DNA of 64,000 nt from the NCBI GenBank assembly GCA_951799405.1, contig OX637353.1, positions 248,001 through 312,000 on the forward strand. The letters run 5' to 3'. Origin of the DNA: Agapetus fuscipes. Its lineage: Eukaryota > Arthropoda > Insecta > Trichoptera > Glossosomatidae. Below are positions 1 to 11,297 of this stretch, piece after piece. The position numbers and the translations under genes were made by a program. Numbering within the stretch: the stretch's first letter is position 1; every line of letters begins with the position of its first letter. The notes beneath the pieces were generated by a model. That model had not been told where the DNA came from and searched no databases. It saw nothing but the letters and a program-made list of their open reading frames with translations.

Positions 1-448
1 GTATGGCAGCTACTCTTAATCCTTCATGTATTTCGTTGTTCTTTTAAAAATATTTAAGTCTGTTTATGTTTAGATAGCATGCCTAATTTCAATGTTCCAA
101 CTTTATGCATGCGCCCGTTGTGCCACCTGAAAGTTATTATTTTTTATTTTTTTCTATGTAGGTATTTACAAATTTAGTTTGAAGAATTTACTTTTTGCGA
201 AAAAGTTTCTTCCAAAAGTTGTTAAAATTACTGAGAGGCATGACCGTTTCGAATATCAAGTCTGTAAATTCAAAATGGCCGCCAGCGGCAAGATTTCAAT
301 TTTCAGTCTGTATGGCAGGTATGCGAAATATGCACGTGACCTCATCCGAACTCTGACAGTTGTTTAGCCACTAACACTTTATGGGGGTGTGCAAAATTTC
401 AGCATCGTGCTGCGAACGGTCTGGGCGCCTATAATGGTACAAATATAC
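1..448. other. Unassigned AT-rich sequence, possible LINE 3' end
   Basis: No gene is supported. The last 150 bases (cannot-rule-out LINE 3' UTR) read into a (CAAA)n tail, which is how several insect LINE 3' ends finish. The 62-residue reading frame at 179-367 has no recognisable domain. Confidence 0.35.
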
Positions 449-512
449 AAACAAACACACAAACAAACAAACAAACAAACAAACAAACAAACAAACAAAC
501 AAACAAACAAAC
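449..512 (+). repeat. (CAAA)n microsatellite
   Basis: About 15 near-perfect copies of a four-base unit directly after the possible LINE 3' end, so it may be the terminal simple repeat of that element. Confidence 0.9.
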
Positions 513-627
513 ACCAAAAATTCTGGAATTGAGCGTTAGTTCAGTTTATCAAGAGGAAGACTTTTTAGAAAAACATTTTTGCAAATTCGAAAAAAACAGA
601 CGCAAATACCCCTTCCTTTTTTATATA

Positions 628-862
628 TAAGATATGCTCTTCGCTGGGTTGAAAAAACTCATAAAGCCTTTACCAAAGACCGGTCACTAAAGGTCTATCC
701 AGCCTTACAGCAACTGGGTCTTGCTTGAGTATTGGCGCTTTGTAGTGACGACCAAGCTCATTCACCTCTGCGGCACTACAACAAGTGTCATAGACCCCTA
801 GAGTCTCTAGAATCTAGGACTCCATAGATCCTAGACTCCCCGCACAGGATTTCTTTAAAAAC
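628..862 (+). mobile_element. SINE-5S family, body fragment (5' truncated)
   Basis: Matches by eye the body of the full SINE at 18627-19070: the segments around CTTCGCTGGGTTGAA, CAGCAACTGGGTCTTGCTTG, GGCACTACAACAAGTGTCAT and the end CCGCACAGGATTT. The 5S rRNA and tRNA-like heads are missing. Confidence 0.8.
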
Positions 863-1176
863 TTTGATTAATGTACTTGATATTTAGTTGGTTTGAATAT
901 TTGAGACAGAGTTATGAAATGTATCTTTTTGAACTGTTATTGTTTATTCAGGAACTTTGAACTGAATCCAGAAAATGCTGTATTTATTTAATTTTGTTTT
1001 CACGAATAAAATAAATACCTTTTTGTAAGTTGAATAAATAAAGGCTCAGACGCAAAATAAATGTAAAATTTTACTGAGTAAAAATGCTGCTGACCTTGAA
1101 AAACTCTATGAAAAATGCATAAAGTTGTTCTTTGACTAACAAGTTTGTGCAACTGACCACTATACATATATTATTC

Positions 1177-1572
1177 TGTTACGATTTTTGGTGTTCGGAA
1201 ACTTTTCAAATGAAACTCTATTCTTCTTTTTACTTCTTTATTTTACACAATTAGATTTATTTTTATACTTTTATGTATTGAATTACACTTGGATTTATTT
1301 TTACTGGTTTTGGTTCACTGATCTAATTTGATGACTGTATTGGTAAGAGATTGAAGGTAGGTACACTACCGCGGTGCAAACAACTTGCGCCCTTTTATAC
1401 TGAGAAGGTAGAACTATGGAGAACACATTTTTGCTAGACTGTTCTATCACCTTCCAGTAGGTAGATACTTATTATGATCCAGAAGATTTCAAAAACTACG
1501 AGTACCAGCATAATTATTTCCTATACCTATCTACCAACCTAAAATATTTGTCTTTTGACTATTTACATAACA
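1177..1572 (-). mobile_element. Solo LTR, family LTR-A copy 1
   Basis: Read on the minus strand it runs TGTTATG to GTAACA, with a TATA-like GTATAAAAGGG and several AATAAA signals, the order expected for U3-R-U5. It shares ends and internal blocks with the copies at 35073 and 36016. Flanking 4-mers are ATTC and ATAC, a decayed or imperfect target duplication. It splits a family-T copy (1145-1176 and 1573-1740). Confidence 0.7.
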
Positions 1573-1740
1573 ATACTGTGAAAATTGGTTCATTTTGCCA
1601 ATATCGACCCTGTTTCAAGGAAAGGCTACCGGAGTTTAAGAGTTTTTATTTATGAATTTGAGATTTGGGTTTTTATTTTAATAGTATAATATACACATGC
1701 TACATGTGTAAGCGTGAACTTACATATGACTACTTTTGAG
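1573..1740 (+). repeat. Family-T repeat (LINE 3' tail), right part
   Basis: Carries the family landmarks ACTGTGAAAATTGGTTCA, a CCTGTTTCA block, and the ACATGTGTAAGCGTGAACTT block. The left part (GACCAC at about 1155) lies beyond solo LTR 1177-1572, so the LTR inserted into this copy. Confidence 0.65.
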
Positions 1741-1879
1741 CATACCATATTATGAATCACTTATGATTTTTTTAAACCTTTTCAACTTAGATTACATGAA
1801 GATGCCTTGTAAATCTTTCGGCTTTAAATATTTTATTGTTTATTTTTATTTTTTTTATTTATCATAATATTTTACAATT

Positions 1880-2402
1880 TTATTCTAAGATATTTACTAT
1901 TTATCATACTATGTTTACATTTATTTCTAACCCTCATGCGAAAGCAGATGCTTGTGTGCATTGAGGGCGAGAGCTTAAGTACTTATTTTTAACATTCCAT
2001 TAACTAATACATTTTTTACCAAATTTAACATAACTATTTTAACTATTTAATTATTAAATATATTTATCTTATGTATCTTAACTATTTTGATTATTTACTA
2101 CTAATTCAATGTATTTATCTTTTGCATCTTAACTATTTTAACTTATTTACATTTTACATTTTTATATTTGACATTTTTTTGAGGATTTTAGGGTCTTTAG
2201 CACTTCTGCACTCTAGTGGAAGCGCGTTAAAGGCCCTTACACCTTGGTATTGGTAGTTTTTTTGGCCAATTGATTTTTTACATTTTTTTGTTGGTAGCAT
2301 AAATTTTCTACGTGTGTTTTGGTTTTCTTTCAACTGTCCTTTTTCAATGTTTTCTTTGAAAACTTGTAGTAGTGAATATATTATGTTTTTTTCTGTATTC
2401 AT
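1880..2402 (-). pseudogene. LINE reverse-transcriptase C-terminal fragment with 3' UTR
   Basis: The minus-strand frame 2402-2154 (82 residues) has the pattern seen at the C terminus of Jockey/CR1-like LINE ORF2: N-T-R-R-K, a lysine-rich stretch, then Y-Q-Y-Q-G-V-R-A-F-N-A-L-P. Reverse transcriptase itself is absent. The AT-rich stretch to about 1880 would be the 3' UTR. A short piece near 1930-1970 resembles the core of SINE-X. Confidence 0.6.
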
Positions 2403-2620
2403 CTATTTGTAATAATTTTGTAAGGTCATGAGAACATAAAATGAATTTTAGTAAATGGATGTGAAACGCAGTCCTTATGTTCAGACTAAAGTATTTGAAG
2501 TGTGACTTCATCGTTGATGCTTTAAATTCGCAGGACAGACCTGGTTATCGATTTCAAAGTCTTGAGGCAAGTTAGACTTGATAGGGGTCTGAAGTCAACT
2601 TTAAAGGTTTGTAATATCTT

Positions 2621-2684
2621 AAGGATGATATGTCATTTTTCCCAATGCAGTATACTGCATTGGGAAAAATGACATATCATCCTT
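2621..2684. repeat. Perfect 64-bp palindrome
   Basis: Two 32-bp arms with no spacer, centred between 2652 and 2653 (GCAGTA/TACTGC). Identity is complete and stops at 2620/2685. As single strand it would form a loopless hairpin. No gene is attached to it. Confidence 0.95.
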
Positions 2685-2699
2685 CAATATTCAAGTATG

Positions 2700-4205
2700 G
2701 AATAGAGATTAAAGGGTTTGCCGAGGGTCCGGTAGTAGACAGATGTCCTAGCGAAGGAAGTGAGTCGACATTCGAAATGTAGAGGGTCTGATCCGAGCGA
2801 TTCCGGACAGGAACAGCACCGCGAGTATAAAGTATTGCGTAACTTACAAATATTTATGGAATATACAACAGTACCCCTTTTGAGAGATTTAGTTTTCAGA
2901 CAGTTTTTCTACTAACGCAATCTAAAGGCATCGAAATCTTTTGTTCTTGGGAGACAGCTTCTCAGAAGTGATCGTCAACGTTGAGTAGACCCAACAAAGC
3001 GCTGGAAGGAGATATTTATATTATTCATTTAATACAAAAAAAGCTTCCCAAGGAAAATCTAAAATAAAATGTGAAGAAAAATCTATAACCTTGCTTTCTA
3101 AATTTTTATTTTTACTAAACTTGATAAGTAGAACCAAAAATTATAATGAAACACTGTTTTATTTACACTCTTTTATTATTTTTGTTTTAATTAATAAGTG
3201 TGAAATTTCCGATCTCTCGATCCTCTTTCTAAATTTTTATCGTAACGATGAATCAAATGGCTGTGATAGTTTTGACCGATAAATAATGAAATAAAGATGT
3301 AGGTAGTAGTATTGCAAAACCCCTAAACTAGGAGTACGCACTTTGCTATTTTGAACTACACCGCGCCGTAAACTAGCGAGCATTGTTTGCAATTATTGCT
3401 GGAGTGGTATTAGCAGGCGACCTGGCGAAATAACCATTAATACATCAGGGCCTCGCGATTGCAAATTAGATTATTGTCACTGGGGGTCGAACCACAATAA
3501 TTGGGGGTAGGAACCAATCGGACCAATGAATCTCCTCTCAGAATATTAATATTTACTATTTGTTCTTTTAATCAACAAATAAACAATTATGACAGAAACA
3601 ATGTTTATTATACTGCACGGTAACTTTAAATTTTAACGGCTTAAAAATGCTCTAATATCCGTAAAGTATTTCAAAACACATCCGTGATTTTACGAACCTT
3701 TACCAATCTTCGATAAGCATCTTCAATACTTAGGATGGTTTATAGTAGTAAGTCATGGGTAAATTTTATGCAAATGTCTTTGTTGAGAATTTTGAGGGAT
3801 AAGCACATTTGGAAAGAGATAAAAGGCATTAGGGTTTTCACAAGGGGATACAACCAAAAAAGGAAATTACTGTATTTTGTTAAGAAGGAAAAAATGAGCG
3901 CGTGAGGGAGAGCAAAACCGTTTGAGATGTTGGGGGGATTTTCCGTGTGCTAAATAATTTAGCGGTGTCGCAGGTGGTAATACTCTGATACTAAATGACT
4001 AACGTAATCTCACTACATCTGAGGGGATACACACAGAGGCGGGGGGAATAAATATATGACTGAAATAAGAATTCACGATTCACAGGAGGAAACTTATTTT
4101 CAGAGTTTCAAAACGGATATTTGATAACAAAATGTACTTTCTTCATTCTCATCTTTTTTTGTTCCATTGTTAAGCTTATCAATTCACTTCAATCCTCCAC
4201 GTATA
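2700..4205. other. No recognisable gene or repeat
   Basis: AT-rich with short mixed-composition patches near 2710-2830 and 3330-3520. No open frame shows a known domain and no family-T or SINE landmark was seen. Confidence 0.5.
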
Positions 4206-4228
4206 GTATGTATGTGTGAATTCACAAG
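4206..4228 (+). repeat. Left direct repeat (probable target-site duplication)
   Basis: 23 bases starting GTATGTATGTGTGAAT, repeated at 4484-4506 with one C/T difference, flanking the family-T insertion between them. Confidence 0.75.
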
Positions 4229-4483
4229 AAAATAAATATTTATATAATAAAACTGGTATGCGGCTGACCACCCATGCTGTAGAAAATGGTTCACTTTGCC
4301 AATGTCACCCCTGTTTCAGGGAAAGTCGACAGGATTTGCAGGGGTAGGTATGTTTTATGTTGTAGGTTTACATCCAGCATGCGCAAGCGCGAATTTGTGC
4401 GTATCTGATTGTGATAATGCATATAATATGAATCCCCAATGTTACATATCTTTGCAACTTATATTAGATAAGATTAGATTAGT
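4229..4483 (+). mobile_element. Family-T LINE-tail insertion
   Basis: Begins with about 25 AT-rich bases, then GGTATGCGGCTGACCACC, the CCTGTTTCAGGGAAAG block, the GCGCGAA block, and ends in AGATTAGATTAG. The 23-bp flanking direct repeat marks it as one insertion event of a 5'-truncated LINE. Confidence 0.75.
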
Positions 4484-4506
4484 GTATGTATGTGTGAATT
4501 TACAAG
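4484..4506 (+). repeat. Right direct repeat (probable target-site duplication)
   Basis: Matches 4206-4228 at 22 of 23 positions. Confidence 0.75.
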
Positions 4507-5000
4507 AGTACTACTGAGAAAATTGAGTTGATTTTCTTGAAGCTATTATTTATTTTTTTGTTTATTGTCTTGATACTGTTCGTCCATTATGCAGTATCCA
4601 ACCATCTTTCTCAAAGTGTTAAGATAGTTTGTCTGGCTATTGTAAGCAATCATTTTATACATTGTTCGAAAACTGAAGTGCTAGCATCTCAAACGGTGAG
4701 GCTCTCCCTTACGCTCTCATTTATTTCCATTTTTAGTTGTATCCCCTCGGAAAAAACCTAACGCCTCTTATTTTTTGCCAAATGTTTTTGTATCTCAATA
4801 TGAAATTCACTAAAAGTCACAATAAAGTGTTTAAAAGTTTCTCATGTATAGGCAAATTAAAATGAAAATAAATATAACTTAACTTATAGTACCTACTTAA
4901 TTTACAAATAATTATGTATCAAAGCGACTGATGTATGGGAAATTGTGTTCAATCGGCTGTTTCAAGCTTCTGATTAAGAATGAATTAAGAATGTGTGCTA

Positions 5001-6120
5001 CGAGGGCTGTATGATAAGTACACGTGTTAGGCAAGAAAACCCATTACTTTATTATTTTTTGTTTATTGTTCCTCAACATAGACTCTTTTAGCTTGACACA
5101 TTTAGTCCAGCGTTAATTTAACTTTTTTAAGCCATTCAAAGATGATGATTTCTCGAACTTCGCAAAACAGACCTTTGTTTCGACGATGATTCCCTAGATT
5201 GACGAAATTGCTTTCCCTTGCCATTTTGCCAAGCCATTTTTTCACGTTTGGAAACAAAAAGGAATTGTATGGGGCCGAATCTGGAAAATAAGGTAGATGA
5301 GGCGGCAATACTTTCGTAGTGTAATTTGACCAGTTTTGCTGTGGCAATTGCGGACGAATGAGGCCTAGTCATGGTGAAAAAATTTTTTTTTTCGCCAAGT
5401 AGGCCCGTTTTTTTTATCAAGTCAGCATTGAATCGGTCCAAAAACTCAGCAGAGTACTGTCCCATGATTGTTTTTATCTTTTTTAAATAGTCAATGAAGA
5501 TGATCCCCTGCGAATCCCAACAAAGGGTGGCCATGACTTTTCCGGCCGATGGAAACGTTTTTGCCTTCTTTGGAGCAGGTGCGCCTGGTGAAATCCACTT
5601 TTTTGGCAGTTCTTAATTTCTGGTGTGTATTAATGGATCGATGTTTCATCAAAAGTCATAAAACGCCGTAGGGACTCTTTCTGATTGCGCTTAAATATGT
5701 CCAAACAGTGCCCCGAAGTTGTCATGCGATTCCGTTTTTGCTCCACTGTTAGCAAACGCGGCAGCCATCTCGCCGACAGCTTTCTCATGCGCATTTTTTG
5801 TGCAGGTTATTTTGTATGCGTTTTATTGAGATGTGTGTAATGTCAGCAATCTTTCTGATGTTCGTCTGACGATGCTAACACAATATCATAGATTTTATCA
5901 ACCATATGCTCCGCAATCACCTCAATCAGACGGCTTGGTCGCTCTTCATCAAAAACTGATTTTCAGGCATGTTTGAATTCACTAAACCAACATCTGATAG
6001 TAGGGATCGAAGTTGCATGGTCCTTATTAAAAACATGCAACATCATTTTGATGTCCTTATACATCCACAATATAATCCCCGGTCGATATTGCTCTTTCTT
6101 CATGATTGCAAATAAAGACC
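5001..6120 (-). pseudogene. Mariner-type transposase pseudogene
   Basis: Minus-strand frames read, in order, an N-terminal piece (initiator near 6103), a P-x-L-L-T-V-(E/D)-Q-K-R-N-R block, the E-T-S-I-H block matching the first catalytic region, then W-D-S-Q-G-I-I-F-I-D-Y-L, and near the C terminus L-P-H-L-P-Y-F-P-D-S-A-P. Frameshifts and stops break it into at least four pieces, and a catalytic-region motif is degraded (H-S-S-A in place of the usual D-N-A-P). The left end starts after TA with CGAGGGCTGTATGATAAGT, a mariner-like terminus; no matching inverted copy was seen on the right, where the element abuts a family-T repeat. Dead element. Confidence 0.85.
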
Positions 6121-6187
6121 AACTTGGTAACTTTTAACGGCTGTCAAAAAAAAACTACTCGATGAATCTGTCTGAAATTTTGACGGT

Positions 6188-6505
6188 CTAATCTAATCTA
6201 ATCTAAGCTGCAAAGATATATATCATTTAATATTTACATTAAATTCATTCCCACAAGCAGACATGTATAATTTCGCGCTAACACATGCCGCATGTGGACC
6301 TACATTATTAAAACCCAATCTCAAATGAACATACACCCTGCAACTCTTACCGTCCTTCCCTGAAACAGGGGGGACATTGGCAAAGTGAACCATTTTTTAC
6401 AGTATGGGTGGTCAGCCGCATACCAACCTATAAATCAAGGAACGTTCATGACAAATTACATTTTTTAAATCAATAAATAATAATAAATACATGGACTTCA
6501 AAAAA
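6188..6505 (-). mobile_element. Family-T LINE tail with extra 3' UTR
   Basis: Starts on the plus strand with CTAATCTAATCTAATCTAAG (the 3' simple repeat) and runs through the standard blocks to CATACCAACCTATAAATCAAGG. Sequence out to about 6505 matches the LINE 3' UTR also seen at 21350-21440. Confidence 0.8.
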
Positions 6506-6571
6506 AAAAAACATAAAACCATGCTGGTGTGATGCTTTCCGGGATCTGTTGCCGTGGTCTGTGGGAGCTGG

Positions 6572-6622
6572 AGCTTCCGAACGTTTCGCCCATTTCTACG
6601 ATGGGCTTCTTCAGCGTGAAGT
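6572..6622 (-). ncRNA. Hammerhead-ribozyme-like core (PLE relic)
   Basis: Minus strand: CUGAAGA (plus 6608-6614), one unpaired A, stem II GCCCAU/AUGGGC, then GAAA and the self-complementary AACGUU, cleavage-site candidate UUC. A short CUUC/GAAG stem I is possible. The extra base between CUGAAGA and stem II is atypical for textbook hammerheads but is shared by the other four loci in this window. Confidence 0.55.
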
Positions 6623-6719
6623 ATAATGATGATGATGATCTTGATTTTCTCATCCAGATCATCATCCATATATCGTTGTAAAGATGGCACTATATATACA
6701 CATTTTGTATCAGTTATGC

Positions 6720-7490
6720 CATATATCGGTAAACACAGGTACTTATCATACAGCCTAAGTATAGTGAAATAAAGGCTTCAAGTTTTTATTTCATAAAGTT
6801 TTCAAGCAATTCCTCAGGGGTTTTGACCTTTTCCTTGAATTAACTTGCACAATCGCGTTTGACTTTTAAAAACATATGCAAATGGATGATGATCACAAAG
6901 TTTTTGCGTGTGATCTTTTTGGTGATATCAATTGCGTTTTAGTCACATACATCTCCAGTTTAGAGGATGCAACTTCTTTAGGTATTTTGTTTTGAATATA
7001 TGTTTTAAATATAGTACAAATGTTGTACGTATTATGGCACAGATTTTTCTCGCGGTGGGTTTACATATATTGAACATTATAATGTTTTGTATACAAATGA
7101 TAAGGCTCACGCTTGTATACTTTATGCACAATGTGTATTCTCACCGTGACGCCACTGAGCTTCTTTTTTAGAGGAGCGCTTGAAACGATATTATCGTGCA
7201 GTAATCTGGTGTACTGTAATCTCCAACATTATCCGTAATGAGGGACTTGGGCGCTTTTCAGAGGGAAATCCTGTCAAAAACAAACATCATATTTCTCTTT
7301 CATATTCACCAAAAAAAAATGAAAATTACCTATCTAAAATATATTGGAAATTTCGTATGCCAAAAGCGGTGATCCAAGATAAGCATGTAAAATGCAATAC
7401 ATTTTGAAAATAAATATTATAATGATTTTACCTATATTTTATTTGATAATTTCCTTAGTTTTAGTTAAATGATATTTATTGTTTGTATTT
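6720..7490. other. No recognisable gene
   Basis: AT-rich; short frames on both strands (for example 6932-7171) have no domain pattern or repeat landmark. Confidence 0.5.
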
Positions 7491-7677
7491 CTTGACTTAT
7501 AGGGTAATATGAGGCTAACCCCCCACACTCTCTAAAATGGTTCACTTTACCAATGGTCCTCTGCTTCAAGAAAGGTCGGCACAATTTGCAGCGTCTATGT
7601 TCATTTAAGATTTGAATTTACATTTGTAAGTACAAATGCGGAACTTGTAAGCGCGAATGGACATGTTTTTGCTTGTA
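7491..7677 (+). repeat. Family-T repeat, left part
   Basis: From CTTGACTTATAG through ATGAGGCTAACC and GCGCGAATGGACATG to GCTTGTA. Continues at 8534 after a LINE insertion. Confidence 0.75.
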
Positions 7678-8533
7678 TTTTTATTTTTTATTTTTTTATT
7701 TTTAAGGAGAAAAAACAGATACAGACACAAAAACAAATACAAGAAAAATGTAAACATAAACAGTAGTGTGCCTTAATCCTAAAGAATTCCCACAGATATG
7801 TAAAAACAATAAAATAGCTGATGAAAAATAAAAACATAAAAGAAATCGATGAGGTAAAAAGTAAATCAAATTAACAACAGAAATAAAAATAAGAGGAAAG
7901 AGAAAAAAAAAAAAAAGTGAAAAGAGAAACTAAGAATAAACAAAAAATATACAAAAAAAGATAAAAAGAAAACCCATTCAAGATATAATGGATAGCACGG
8001 ACATTTTATAAATACTTTTTAATAGGTCAGATCTAAAGGAGTACTTCACTTTATTAAATATATCTAAATCACTAAAATATATATTAAAATCACTGCACAT
8101 TCTATACATAGGAGCTCTTTGACCTGAGTTTGTTCGACATTTGGGCAGAGAAAATATTTGTAACGAACGGGATGCACTTCTTGGTATGCGAAAATTAATC
8201 TGACATAGAAGACCAGGGCAATCCGTTTCAGATAGACAAATACTCCTCAAAGTTAACGCACTCAATAATAAACGCCGATTGTCAAGACTAATTAGGTTTA
8301 AGTGAACTAGGCGGTTTTCGTAAGTGCGGTTGACGAAGCTTAAACGATGGAATAGTATTTTTGTAAATCTTCTTTGTACGGACTCTATAAGAGTCTTGTA
8401 CACATTATAAAAAGGATTCCATATAGTCACAGCAAATTCTACTTGAGATCGTATTAATGAATGATATAAGGTCATATAACTACATAACATTTTAAAATTT
8501 TTTGTTGCACGAAATAGTAGTTGCACGAAATAA
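7678..8533 (-). pseudogene. 5'-truncated Jockey/CR1-like LINE inserted in family T
   Basis: The minus frame 8547-7978 encodes about 185 residues of the region after the reverse transcriptase: L-Y-H-S-L-I-R-S-Q-V-E-F-A-V-T-I-W-N-P-F is the conserved L-V-R-S-x-L-E-Y-x-x-x-V-W block of LINE ORF2. The 3' UTR is T-rich on the plus strand at about 7680-7930. The insertion is bounded by the 5-bp repeat TTGTA (7673-7677 and 8534-8538), and rejoining the flanks restores family-T order. No catalytic residues remain. Confidence 0.85.
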
Positions 8534-8600
8534 TTGTAGGCATGCATTTAATGTGAACCTTAGGTGTAAACATATCCCTTTAACTTAGAATACATATTAT
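8534..8600 (+). repeat. Family-T repeat, right part
   Basis: TTGTAGGCATGCATTTAATG then the AACATAT..CTTTAACTTAGAATA end: the remainder of the copy interrupted at 7677. Confidence 0.75.
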
Positions 8601-8727
8601 ATTATATTATTACAGATTATAAAATTATAATGTGTAGCTTAGTTGCGTTGTATATCTGAGACCTTCTCCTGGGTGGATGATCTTACCCTATGAATAAGAA
8701 TCTTGCATAGCACTTTACCTGGCACAC

Positions 8728-9426
8728 TAACCCCCGTATTCACGATCAAAACTGGCACTTACTTAAGGGCAAACTAGCGCTTAGATTGGGGAAATTCATT
8801 TCAAGAACAATACTTAAGGTAAAATTAGCACTCAAGCGCTCCAAAAACTAGCACTTAGGTAAGTAAGGTCGACACGTATATTAACCAACGCTTAAGCGCT
8901 GTCAAAATATTCCGTCATATTTCATTGTTATCACATTTTTTGTTTGATTGTGAATTTACATGAAAAAATTAATTCTTACTATAAACATGATTTTTACGAG
9001 TGTATTACCATTGTTTTGACGAGTTTATTTACATTGCTTGACCATCAGAATTGGGTTTGTTCTCCGGTATGGTCTAGGACCATACTGCAATGACAGATGA
9101 ACTGTCAAAATATTCCGCCGCATTTCATCAGCACATTTTTTGTTTGGTTGTGAATTATTTACATAAAATAATGAATTCTTTCGATACAGTTGACTTCAAC
9201 GAGAATAATAACATTGTTTTGTTCAAAAATAGTGTCCCAAGAAAATATATCAGAGACTGTAAAGACCCATTTACGTATTATGAAGAGGAAGATTTTAGAA
9301 GACGTTTTTGATTGAAAAAATGCGTCGTTCTGTATACAGTTTTGCCGTTGCTCATTGAGGGTTGCAAAGCCAACAATTTCTTCGATCTGTCATTTTATCT
9401 TCTATTACAGGTTTTTCTTTAATCAG
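8728..9426 (+). mobile_element. Harbinger-type DNA transposon derivative, copy 1 (cut by gap)
   Basis: Begins after TAA with CCCCCGTATTCACGATCAAA, the same terminal sequence as at both ends of the 30564-31670 copy. A frame at 9090-9311 gives K-Y-I-R-D-C-K-D-P-F-T-Y-Y-E-E-E-D-F-R-R-R-F, the N-terminal pattern of PIF/Harbinger transposases, followed by V-L-P-L-L. Bases 9395-9426 are antisense to the Myb-like ORF of copy 2, so an internal deletion joined the two convergent genes. The right end is lost in the N gap. Confidence 0.75.
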
Positions 9427-9626
9427 NNNNNNNNNNNNNNNNNNNNNNNNNNNNNNNNNNNNNNNNNNNNNNNNNNNNNNNNNNNNNNNNNNNNNNNNNN
9501 NNNNNNNNNNNNNNNNNNNNNNNNNNNNNNNNNNNNNNNNNNNNNNNNNNNNNNNNNNNNNNNNNNNNNNNNNNNNNNNNNNNNNNNNNNNNNNNNNNNN
9601 NNNNNNNNNNNNNNNNNNNNNNNNNN
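9427..9626. other. Assembly gap of exactly 200 N
   Basis: A round-number run of N, probably a placeholder. The two sides belong to different elements (Harbinger on the left, LINE on the right), so real sequence is missing. Confidence 0.98.
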
Positions 9627-9632
9627 GATTGG

Positions 9633-9998
9633 GTGATAAACGATTGTGGTATCAAAGAGAATATGAGAATGAAAGTACAAAAAAGTACGATGAGATGGTT
9701 CGGACATCTCGAAAGAATGGATGATGAAGGACTAACGAAGAAATTGTACAAAGGAAATGTCAGAGGAAAGCGCGGAAGGGGAAGGCCGAGGAAAGAATGG
9801 TTAGACCAAATAGGTGAGATTGTGAAAGAATGGAATCTGCAGAGTGAGAATAAGAGAAGAGTATGTATGAAAAAGGTGATGAATATTGAGGAAATGAAAG
9901 TGGAAAAAAAAAGTGGAGGCGTATCTGCGGAGGTACCGGCCACCCCTAGTGGAACGGTGGCAGGATACAGTACAGGAAAGTACTCAAAACATGCTTAA
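9633..9998 (+). pseudogene. LINE ORF2 C-terminal fragment (family-T LINE)
   Basis: Residues read M-R-W-F-G-H-L-E-R-M-D-D, then R-G-K-R-G-R-G-R-P-R-K-E-W-L-D-Q, the conserved tail of RTE/CFDP2-like LINE reverse transcriptases. The end N-K-R-R-V-C-M-K-K-V-M-N matches N-K-R-R-E-C-M-K-K-I-M-S at 22285, which leads into a family-T repeat, so this is the same LINE. The 5' part is lost in the gap; the last 30 residues are unrelated sequence. Confidence 0.85.
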
Positions 9999-10019
9999 AA
10001 GCTAAATAAATAGTTTGAG

Positions 10020-11150
10020 ACATAATGTTTATTTATTGTTTTGCAATCACGAAAAATACAAAACCACTTATCAATATTTATCCTAAATTTTGATTTATGA
10101 ATAAAAGTATGTTTGTTCAACTCTGAAAATGAAAACAAGCCAGAAAACAAAACAAGCATAATTTTACTCAATATTATGGCAGAGTGTTATTTTTATTCAA
10201 TGGCATGTCTCGGAATATGTAAATTATACGTATATGTACATGTGTGTATGATACATATACTGTATCTATGGATACAATATATCAGTGGCCTATGGTTTTA
10301 TCTTCTCGGCCGGTCATTAACCAAATTTAGTACAAAAGCACCATCTGTGTAAAAAATAAAACATTACCAAATAAAAAAATTCAATAAGTCTTTAAAATGA
10401 GCTGTTTAAGTATCACAAATGAAAAATTTACGATAAAAATTTAAAACATTTAATGACGAAGTGATTTTTGCGAAAAAATTACAAGGAGGCACTGAAAACG
10501 CGTTCACAAAAATATTACGTAAAGACATATTCAAATAAATTAATAACTCAGTAAATAACACAAAAATGAATTTTTGAAAATCGTGTAAATTTTAATGAAC
10601 AAATACTCTATCATTAAATTATACTTTTGGAATTGAAATATTAATGAAGGAAAAGTGAGTCGCCTTGGAAAGTGATCATTTTTTTAATGGTTGTTTGCAT
10701 ATTTCCAGCTGATTTAAAGGAAAAAAAAATTAAAAAAACGTTTTCATTCCTTTTTAGTATATAGAAAGGCAACCGTATATATTTATTTTTCAACAGCCAA
10801 AGTTGCTTTGGGTCTCAAATACACCTTAAAACAAACATTTGGTAATAAAAATAAAATATATAACATCAATTAAGCTGGAAAACCACACAAAAAATGTGAA
10901 GTTAGTTATGTTGAATGTGGAAAATCGTTAGTTAAGTAACTAAATATTTACGGGGGAAAATCGGTGAGTTCAATATTGTGAAAATGTAACTAAAATTTAA
11001 TTTTATTTACTTTTCTATTATTGCAAATACTAGGCCCTCTTTGGAATTAACGCAAGTATTAATGTTTATATTAAAATCTTGTGTTTTATGTATCCTTCAG
11101 CATTTTTTTTAATGAATACCTGCTACAAAACTAAAACATTTCTTAAGCAC
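10020..11150. other. No recognisable gene
   Basis: Very AT-rich, no family-T or SINE landmark, and no frame with a domain pattern. Confidence 0.55.
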
Positions 11151-11177
11151 AATTATTGTAATTCAAAATAGTTATTT

Positions 11178-11297
11178 ATGCCACTGGCTGGTAATGATAG
11201 TCTTTGTAACACGAGTGCTAGTTTGTGCCATGAGGCGCAGCCGAATGGCACAATAGACAGCAAGAGTGTTACAAAGACTAATTACGTGCAGTGGCAT
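11178..11297. repeat. Fold-back sequence with three nested inverted repeats
   Basis: ATGCCACT pairs with AGTGGCAT, AGTCTTTGTAACAC with GTGTTACAAAGACT, and TGTGCCAT with ATGGCACA, leaving a short GC-rich loop (GAGGCGCAGCCGA). Either a small foldback transposable element or a structured RNA; no ends or target duplication could be fixed. Confidence 0.7.

Noticed and set aside
9355..9943. Frames spanning the N run
   Set aside because: Artefacts of translating N.
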